Shown here piece after piece: positions 7,387 to 12,505 of a stretch of 12,505 nucleotides of DNA (positions are counted from its first letter, which is position 1; every line of letters begins with the position of its first letter). The position numbers were made by a program, and so were the translations under genes. The notes below the pieces were generated by a model. That model did not search any database and was not told the origin of the DNA. It saw only the letters and a list, made by a program, of their open reading frames with translations. Source of the DNA: Bifidobacteriaceae bacterium (GTDB lineage: Bacteria; Actinomycetota; Actinomycetes; Actinomycetales; WQXJ01); contig JAITLE010000054.1 in assembly GCA_031278075.1 (NCBI GenBank), forward strand, positions 1-12,505, written 5' to 3'.

Positions 7387-8096
7387 GCGGCGCGGTCCTC
7401 GCCGGCGGTCAGGGATTTCAACTCGAAGGCGACCGGCACGCACGTGGTGCACACGTGCTCGCCGCCGGCCAAGGTGGCGAGCCTTTGGACGTGGACCCCG
7501 AGGAGGCGCGCGATCACACGGGTCTCCGCCTCGCAGAATTCGGGGAAGGCCTCCGCGACCTCGTGGACCGGGCAGTGGCCTTGGCAAAGCTGGAGAGTCA
7601 TGCCCTTTGGACCGGGACGCACGCTCGCGGCGTAGCCGTCCTGGTTCATCGCCTCAGCCAACGCCCTGGTGCGGCTCTCCAGCTCGGGGCCCGCGGCGGC
7701 GATCGCCGCGCTGTAACGCTCTTCTAGACGCTCGGCGCGCTGTCCGGCGAAGCCGCCGACCGCGTCCGGGCCGGCGGCGCGAGCCAGGAACTCGATCGCC
7801 TCGACCGCGAGCGAGCCGTCGGCGCGTCCGAGGGCGCGCTGCGCCTGGGCCGTCGCCACGAAGTACCGGGCTGGCCGGCCGCGGCCACGCGTCCCCTGGG
7901 GCGCCGGACCGCGGTGCTCCACGATGAAGCCGTCCGCCTCGAGTTCGCCGAGGTGGCGCCGGATCCCGGCGGACGCCAGCGTGAGCGTCCCCGCCAACTC
8001 GACCGCCGAGATGGGGCCGTCCGTGACGACAAGCCGCAGGATTTGCGCTCGGGTGGCGCCGTCGGCATCGGCCACCGTTCCGGCCTGACGGGCCAA
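7383..8096 (-). CDS. sufR: SufR, Fe-S sensing transcriptional repressor of the suf operon
   Basis: 237 residues. A winged helix-turn-helix of DeoR/ArsR type occupies about 14-85 (TRAQILRLVVTDGPISAVEL, then ASAGIRRHLGELEADGF). The C-terminal half holds the predicted cluster ligands: Cys171 and Cys175 in LCQGHCPVHE, Cys188 in FPEFCEAE, and Cys216 and Cys219 in HVCTTC. The C-x3-C-x12-C pattern is that of SufR proteins, which bind a [4Fe-4S] or [2Fe-2S] cluster and lose repression when the cluster is lost. It is the first gene of the operon and overlaps sufB as ATGA, so it is autoregulated if the upstream inverted repeat is its operator. The TTG start at 8096 is chosen for the strong AAGGGGAG 4 nt upstream. 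A GTG at codon 8 (8075) is an alternative with a weaker ribosome site. Confidence 0.93.
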   Translation of the reverse strand: MARQAGTVADADGATRAQILRLVVTDGPISAVELAGTLTLASAGIRRHLGELEADGFIVEHRGPAPQGTRGRGRPARYFVATAQAQRALGRADGSLAVEAIEFLARAAGPDAVGGFAGQRAERLEERYSAAIAAAGPELESRTRALAEAMNQDGYAASVRPGPKGMTLQLCQGHCPVHEVAEAFPEFCEAETRVIARLLGVHVQRLATLAGGEHVCTTCVPVAFELKSLTAGEDRAA

Positions 8097-8100
8097 ACCG

Positions 8101-8110
8101 CTCCCCTTCC
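8101..8110 (-). promoter_or_regulatory. Shine-Dalgarno site supporting the TTG start of sufR
   Basis: The minus strand reads GGAAGGGGAG, ending 4 nt before TTG at 8096. It is one of the strongest ribosome-site matches in the window and favours this unusual start codon. However, the candidate promoter just upstream would place the transcript start near or inside it, leaving a very short leader. Confidence 0.55.
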
Positions 8111-8113
8111 CCT

Positions 8114-8141
8114 ATAATCCGCAACACATTCGTGTTGAAAA
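8114..8141 (-). promoter_or_regulatory. Candidate promoter of the suf operon
   Basis: On the minus strand TTTTCA (8141-8136, 4 of 6 matches to TTGACA) and GATTAT (8119-8114, 4 of 6 matches to TATAAT) are 16 nt apart. The inverted repeat fills the spacer and overlaps the end of the -35, so a bound repressor would block RNA polymerase. The predicted transcript start is near 8107. Matches are moderate, and the leader to the TTG start would be only about 11 nt, so the promoter could instead lie a little further upstream inside the MFS gene end (for example TAGCAT near 8151-8156). Confidence 0.35.
8122..8137 (-). promoter_or_regulatory. Probable SufR operator (perfect inverted repeat)
   Basis: The 16 bases read CAACACGAATGTGTTG on the minus strand: perfect 6-bp arms CAACAC/GTGTTG around a 4-nt spacer. 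It lies 25 nt upstream of the sufR start, between the MFS gene and sufR. Known SufR operators in cyanobacteria and actinobacteria are palindromes with CAAC...GTTG or ACAC...GTGT ends, and this site contains both half-site words. It is the only such palindrome I noticed in the window. Binding by SufR is inferred from position and likeness. Confidence 0.65.
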
Positions 8142-8153
8142 ACCCTGTCGATG

Positions 8154-9380
8154 CTAGTCGGAAATCTGTGCCGAGTCCAATCGCCGGCGGCGACTGATCC
8201 CCCCCGCCAACACGATCACCAAAGCGAGCGTCAGCACGCCCGACTGCACCGCGGTCATGTCCCGCTGGGTGTCGCCGACGGCGGCGAGCAGCGCCATGAC
8301 GGCCGTCGAACAACCCGACTGGACACACCCGATCAGGGCGGAGGCCGCCCCGGCCGCCTCGCCGTGCCGAGTCAGCGCCAAAGCAGAGGCGTTGCCCGGC
8401 ACGAATCCGTTGACGAACAGCAGCGCCGCCACCCCGGCCACCATCGCCCAAAGCCCACCCCAGGCCACAAAACTGAACACGAATCCGGCGACAGCCAAGC
8501 CCAACTCCACCGGCAACATGGTCATCAACAGCCGCCGCGGGCGGAACCGGTGCACCAGCGCCGCGTTGGCCTGCGCCCCGGCCACCATGAACACCCCGCA
8601 CAACGCGAAGATCAGGGCGAACGCCCCCGAGGACTGGCCGTAGCGGACCCGGACCAGGAACGGCGAGGAGATCACCCAGGCCATCATCGCCGACATCGCG
8701 AATCCTGGGATCAGCGCGTACCCCATGAAACGGTGATCGCGCAGCAGCACCCAGTAGGCGCGGAACGCCTGGCCCAGGCCGGTCGCTCGGGCGCGCACCG
8801 CCTCAGGCCGGGTGTCCGGCACACGCAGGTAGATCAACAACGCCAGCCCGACCCCGAACACCGCGAGGAACACGAACGTGTGGCGCCAACTGCCCAGTCC
8901 CGCCAACGCGGCGCCCAGCGTCGGAGCGAGCAGCGGCGCCACCCCGATCACCAGCATCAGCTGCGACAGCAGCTTCGCGGCCCGGTAGCCGGAGTACAGA
9001 TCCCGCACCATCGCCATCGCCACCACCTGCGCGGACGCGTTGCCGACCCCCTGTAACACCCGCAACGCGATCAGCACCCCCACAGAAGGCGTGAAGACGA
9101 TCCCGATCGACGCGGCCACATGCAACGCCACACCCGCGAGCACCGGGGAACGCCGCCCGTAACGATCCGCGAGCGGGCCCATCACCAACTGGCCCAGCGC
9201 GCCGCCCGCCAAAGTCGCGACCACGGTGTTCTGCACCCAGGCCCGCGACGTGCCGAGGTCGGCGGCGATCTCCGGCATGGACGGCAAGTAAATGTCCCCC
9301 GCGACCGCTCCGAGCGCCGCGATCGACCCCAACAGCCCGATCAGCCCAGCTCGGCTGGTCGGCAACTCGGGGGAGGGCAT
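8154..9380 (-). CDS. MFS transporter, Bcr/CflA drug-resistance family
   Basis: 408 residues, an integral membrane protein with about 12 hydrophobic segments (roughly 12-32, 46-67, 78-97, 101-121, 137-160, 165-186, 217-240, 252-272, 283-303, 306-327, 342-363 and 374-395). DIYLPSMPEIAADLGTS (29-45) directly after the first segment is the typical Bcr/CflA signature. GPLADRYGRR (68-77) is the MFS motif A loop. The basic loop at 187-207 separates the two six-helix halves. The family exports drugs and small metabolites using the proton gradient; the substrate cannot be read from sequence. The ATG at 9380 follows a weak TTGGA. It lies 29 nt after polA and 57 nt before sufR, in the same direction, so it may be read from upstream transcription and may itself run on into suf. 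No terminator is evident on either side. Confidence 0.9.
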   Translation of the reverse strand: MPSPELPTSRAGLIGLLGSIAALGAVAGDIYLPSMPEIAADLGTSRAWVQNTVVATLAGGALGQLVMGPLADRYGRRSPVLAGVALHVAASIGIVFTPSVGVLIALRVLQGVGNASAQVVAMAMVRDLYSGYRAAKLLSQLMLVIGVAPLLAPTLGAALAGLGSWRHTFVFLAVFGVGLALLIYLRVPDTRPEAVRARATGLGQAFRAYWVLLRDHRFMGYALIPGFAMSAMMAWVISSPFLVRVRYGQSSGAFALIFALCGVFMVAGAQANAALVHRFRPRRLLMTMLPVELGLAVAGFVFSFVAWGGLWAMVAGVAALLFVNGFVPGNASALALTRHGEAAGAASALIGCVQSGCSTAVMALLAAVGDTQRDMTAVQSGVLTLALVIVLAGGISRRRRLDSAQISD

Positions 9381-9409
9381 TCCAAGCAGTGTAGACCCAG
9401 CGGGCCAGG

Positions 9410-12067
9410 TCAGTGAGCCGCCTCCCGCCAGGACGCGCCGGCGCCGACCGAGACCGTGAGCGGCACTCGCAGCTGCGCGGCGGCAGCCATCTCGCGGCGG
9501 AGGATCTCCTCCACGACGGTCGACTCGGCATCGGCCACCTCGACCACCAACTCGTCGTGGACCTGCAACAACACGCGCGAGGCGAGGTCGGCGCGGCGGA
9601 ACGACTCGTCGACCCGCAGCATCGCCACCTTGATGATGTCCGCGGCGCTCCCCTGGATCGGCGCGTTCAGCGCCATCCGCTCAGCCATCTCGCGGCGCTG
9701 CCGGTTCGGGGAGGTCAGGTCCGGGAGGTAACGACGGCGGCCGAGGATCGTCTCCGTGTAGCCGTCGTGGCGCGCCCGCTCCACCACCCCGGCGAGGTAG
9801 CGTTGGACGCCGCCGAACCGCGCGAAGTAGTCGTTGCGCAACCTCTCCGCTTCACTTTGCACGATGCCGAGTTGCCGCGCCAAGCCGTAAGCGCTCAGTC
9901 CGTAGGCCAAGCCGTAGCTCATCGCTTTGATGTTGCCGCGCTGGTCGGCGGTGACCTGCTCAGGCGCGATCCCGAAGACCCGCGCCGCCACGAAGCGATG
10001 CAGATCCTCACCCTCGTTGAACGCGTCGATCAGGGCCTGGTCGCCGGACAGATGCGCCATTATCCGCATCTCGATCTGCGAGTAGTCGGCGGTCATCAGT
10101 TCGGCGTAGCCCTGGCCGACGATGAAGCAGTGCCGCACCTGGCGGCCCACTTGGCTGCGGCCGGGGATGTTCTGCAGGTTCGGATCCGAGGAGCTGAGCC
10201 GGCCCGTCGCCGCGACCGTCTGCCCGAATGTGGTGTGGATGCGGCCGTCGTCTTGGATCGAGGAGAGGAGCCCGTCCACCATCTGGCGCAACTTGATCGC
10301 GTCGCGGTGCGCCAGGAGGTGCTCCAAGAACGGATGCTCCGTGCGTTTGAACAGTTCCGCCAGCGACTCGGCGTCAGTCGTGTGACCCGTCTTGATGCGC
10401 CTCGTCTTGGGCATCCCCAGGTGGTTGAACAGCACATCCTGGAGGGCTTTCGGGCTCCCCAGATTCACTTCCCGGCCGTCGATCGCGAGGTAGGCCTCAC
10501 GCTGAGCCGCCTCGACCCTGGCGCTGAGCTCCTGACGCAGCGCGCGCAGCCGCTGTTCGTCGGCCGCGATCCCGACCCGTTCCATGCGGGCCAGCACCCC
10601 GGTGAGCGGCTGCTCCAGGGAGACCAGCAGCGCGGCGGCGCCGCGCTCCCTCAACTCGCGGCCCATCGGTTCGACCAGGCACGCGACGGCCACCGCCCGG
10701 CCGGCCAGAGCCAAGCCCAAATCCAGCGTCCCCTGGCCACCCGCCTCGGCGCCGTCCAGCCGCTCCCCGAGCAGCCGCTCGGTCAAGTCCGCCAGCTCGT
10801 AGCCACGCTGGTCCGGCCAGATCAGGTAGCTGGCGATCTCCGTGTCGAAAACCACTCCCTCCAGCGCGAAACCCGAGCCGTGCAGCCTCTGTGTGGCGCT
10901 CTTCGCGCCGTGAACCGCCTTCGGCGTCTCCTTGTCCGCCAACCAGGCCGCGAGGGTGAGCGTGTCCGCCTCGCTCAGATCCGCGGGCGCCAGCTCCCGG
11001 GCCCGCCCATCCGAGAAAGCGACCGCGATCTCCCAAGCCTCGCCGCCTCCGGGGTTGAGCCGACCAGCCACATGCAGACCAGCTGTCTGGCCGCGATGAC
11101 TTAGCAGGAACGCCGCCAACGGGCCGGTGTCCAACACCGCGGGCGGAAGAGGCTGCCCGGCGGCGGCGGGTTGCCTGGTCAGCGACGCGTCCCACACGCC
11201 GGACTCCAAGATCCGGTCCTTGATCCTTCCGAACTGGAGTGACTCGAACAGCAGATCCAGTTCCTCGCGGTTGATCGCGCCGAGCCGCAGAGACGCCGGT
11301 GTGGCGGCCAGGGGCACGTCGCGGCGCAACTCGTTCAACTGGCGGTTCAGCCGGACCTGTTCCAGGTGGGCCCGCAGGTTCTGGCCGGCCACGCCCGCGA
11401 TCTCGGCGGCACGCGCCATCAGCTGGTCCAGGCCGCCATATTGGTTGATCCACTTCGCGGCCGTCACCTTGCCCACCTTGGGCACACCCGGAAGGTTGTC
11501 CGAGGACTCCCCGACCAACGCCGCCAGGTCCGGGTAGAGCTCGGGCGGCACGCCGTAGCGGGCCTCCACCTCTTGCGGCGTGATCGCCGCCATGTCCGAG
11601 CCGCGCACCTGCGGATACAGGACGGTGACCCGCTCATCCACCAATTGGAACGTGTCACGGTCGCCCGACATGATGTAAACGTCCATGTCGGCTTCCGCGC
11701 CACGGCGCGCGAGCGTGGCCAGCACGTCATCGGCCTCCACGTCCGCTTCTTCGAAGTACCGGATGCCGAGGGCGCCGAGCACCTCTTGGATGAGCGGCAC
11801 TTGCCCTTTGAACTCTTCCGGGGTGGCGGAGCGGGTCGCCTTGTACTCGGGGTAGATGTCCGTCCGGAACGAATGCCGCGACGCGTCGAACGCCGCGGCC
11901 ACGTGCGTGGGCCGGAGCTGCTTGAGCTGTCCCACGAGCATGTTCAAGAACCCGTAGACAGCGCCCACCGGCTCGCCGGTCGAGGTGTGCAGGTCCAAAG
12001 TTTGCATCGCGTAAAAGGCGCGGAACGCGACGGAGTGCCCGTCGATCAGCAGCAGCTTGGTGCTCAC
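9410..12067 (-). CDS. polA: DNA polymerase I (PolA), with 5' nuclease and inactive 3'-5' exonuclease domains
   Basis: 885 residues, full length. The 5'-3' nuclease domain is about 1-290 (LLLIDGHSVAFRAFYAM, VEADDVLATLA, SGDRDTFQL, GESSDNLPGVPKVGKVTA). The middle domain, about 315-480, keeps the fold but lacks the exonuclease acidic residues: motif I (about 327-337) reads TAGLHVAGR instead of DTE, motif II (about 384-394) has no Asp, and the motif III region (about 458-470) has no Y-x3-D. The polymerase domain has motif A with Asp661 in MTADYSQIEMRI, motif B RGNIKAMSYGLAYG with Lys714 and Tyr718, and motif C VHDE (836-839). It serves Okazaki fragment processing and repair synthesis. The start is GTG at 12067 with AAGG upstream. 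Loss of proofreading is usual for actinobacterial PolA. Long open frames on the other strand across this gene are shadows. Confidence 0.97.
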   Translation of the reverse strand: MSTKLLLIDGHSVAFRAFYAMQTLDLHTSTGEPVGAVYGFLNMLVGQLKQLRPTHVAAAFDASRHSFRTDIYPEYKATRSATPEEFKGQVPLIQEVLGALGIRYFEEADVEADDVLATLARRGAEADMDVYIMSGDRDTFQLVDERVTVLYPQVRGSDMAAITPQEVEARYGVPPELYPDLAALVGESSDNLPGVPKVGKVTAAKWINQYGGLDQLMARAAEIAGVAGQNLRAHLEQVRLNRQLNELRRDVPLAATPASLRLGAINREELDLLFESLQFGRIKDRILESGVWDASLTRQPAAAGQPLPPAVLDTGPLAAFLLSHRGQTAGLHVAGRLNPGGGEAWEIAVAFSDGRARELAPADLSEADTLTLAAWLADKETPKAVHGAKSATQRLHGSGFALEGVVFDTEIASYLIWPDQRGYELADLTERLLGERLDGAEAGGQGTLDLGLALAGRAVAVACLVEPMGRELRERGAAALLVSLEQPLTGVLARMERVGIAADEQRLRALRQELSARVEAAQREAYLAIDGREVNLGSPKALQDVLFNHLGMPKTRRIKTGHTTDAESLAELFKRTEHPFLEHLLAHRDAIKLRQMVDGLLSSIQDDGRIHTTFGQTVAATGRLSSSDPNLQNIPGRSQVGRQVRHCFIVGQGYAELMTADYSQIEMRIMAHLSGDQALIDAFNEGEDLHRFVAARVFGIAPEQVTADQRGNIKAMSYGLAYGLSAYGLARQLGIVQSEAERLRNDYFARFGGVQRYLAGVVERARHDGYTETILGRRRYLPDLTSPNRQRREMAERMALNAPIQGSAADIIKVAMLRVDESFRRADLASRVLLQVHDELVVEVADAESTVVEEILRREMAAAAQLRVPLTVSVGAGASWREAAH

Positions 12068-12098
12068 CGCTCTACCTTACGCGGCACGCGGGACCGGC

Positions 12099-12505
12099 TC
12101 AGGCGTCGCTCGCGCCCATCTGCGCGTTGACGGCATCGGCCACTTCACGCATGGTCAGACGACGGTTCATCGACGTCTTCTGGATCCAACGGAACGCTTC
12201 CGGCTCCGACAACTCCATCCGCTTCATCAGCAGACCTTTGGCGCGTTCCACGCGCTTACGGGTCTCGAGGCGCTCTTCCATGTCGGCGATCTCATCCTCT
12301 AGCGCGACGATCTCATCGTGCCGGGCGATCGCCAACTCGATCGCGGGCAGCAGATCCGCGGCTGTGAACGGCTTGACCACGTAGGCCATCGCGCCCACGT
12401 CCCTGGCGCGGTCCACGAGTTCCTTCTGTGAGAACGCCGTCAGCATGACGACGGGCGCGACCCGGTCCTTGCTGATCTGCTCCGCCGCGCTGAGGCCGTC
12501 CATCT
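12099..12505 (-). CDS. pdtaR: PdtaR-like response regulator with receiver and RNA-binding ANTAR domain (partial, 5' end beyond the window)
   Basis: The last 134 or so residues are visible. The frame runs off the right edge, and the first visible Met is inside MDGLSAAEQI, normally just after the phospho-acceptor Asp loop, so the true start and that Asp are off-window. Receiver remnants are VVMLTAFS (conserved Thr) and AYVVKPFTAADL (conserved Lys). A coiled-coil linker follows (IVALEDEIADMEERLETRKR), then the ANTAR domain (VERAKGLLMKRMELSEPEAF, RWIQKTSMNRRLTMREVADA). ANTAR proteins bind paired-hairpin RNA and prevent transcription termination when phosphorylated. From memory the wording closely follows M. 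tuberculosis PdtaR (Rv1626), encoded close to polA there too. The stop lies 31 nt before polA. The partner kinase (PdtaS-like) is not in the window. Confidence 0.92.
   Translation of the reverse strand, partial: MDGLSAAEQISKDRVAPVVMLTAFSQKELVDRARDVGAMAYVVKPFTAADLLPAIELAIARHDEIVALEDEIADMEERLETRKRVERAKGLLMKRMELSEPEAFRWIQKTSMNRRLTMREVADAVNAQMGASDA

Noticed and set aside
7387..7587. Upstream extension of sufB, and likewise of sufS (3706-3783), sufC (4436-4714) and sufT (1896-1991)
   Set aside because: These stretches are other frames of the neighbouring conserved genes. Good ribosome sites and family-typical N-termini support the shorter starts.
8113..8118. Perfect TATAAT on the plus strand
   Set aside because: No matching -35 is found upstream on that strand and no plus-strand gene follows. 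The same bases are better read as part of the minus-strand sufR promoter region.
9413..11104. Long open frame of 563 codons on the plus strand opposite polA
   Set aside because: It is the complementary shadow of a highly conserved polA frame in GC-rich DNA. The translation is low-complexity (Arg, Gly, His, Gln) with no recognisable domain.
1..12505. CRISPR arrays, rRNA genes and intact tRNA genes
   Set aside because: I saw no regularly spaced repeats, rRNA sequence or complete tRNA fold on either strand while reading. Only the tRNA-Lys 3' fragment is present.

Overview
The window is high-GC DNA from an actinobacterium. The clearest signs are a SufU-type suf operon headed by a cysteine-containing SufR repressor and carrying a Rieske-type gene, a DNA polymerase I with a dead proofreading domain, and a PdtaR-like ANTAR response regulator directly upstream of polA. 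Genus cannot be decided from the sequence alone. All intact genes lie on the minus strand, so they read from right to left.

Left edge (1-1301): a degraded accessory patch. It holds the 3' end of a tRNA-Lys (T arm and acceptor 3' strand only), the frameshifted and 5'-truncated C-terminal part of an MT-A70 family methyltransferase (minus strand), and a 5'-truncated, internally deleted IS1634-family transposase (plus strand). The two broken genes meet at about 502-508 with both 5' ends missing. The simplest reading is the worn border of an integrated element that used a tRNA-Lys 3' end as its attachment site. Positions 1302-1505 hold no gene.

Centre (1506-8141): a complete eight-gene iron-sulfur cluster assembly operon in the order sufR, sufB, sufD, a Rieske-type [2Fe-2S] protein gene, sufC, sufS, sufU, sufT. 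Neighbouring genes overlap or are separated by 2 nt, so it is probably one transcript with coupled translation. SufS takes sulfur from cysteine and passes it to SufU. The SufBCD scaffold with its SufC ATPase builds the cluster. SufT is a likely maturation or transfer factor. SufR, itself a predicted Fe-S sensor, has a 16-nt inverted repeat just upstream that overlaps a candidate promoter, which suggests autoregulation by cluster status.

Right part (8154-12505): a Bcr/CflA-type MFS drug exporter, then polA, then the 3' part of a pdtaR-like gene that runs off the window. All face the same way as the suf operon.

I do not see a wholly new system. The points most worth a second look are the Rieske-type protein inside the suf operon, the SufR operator/promoter layout, and the tRNA-Lys/methyltransferase/IS scar.
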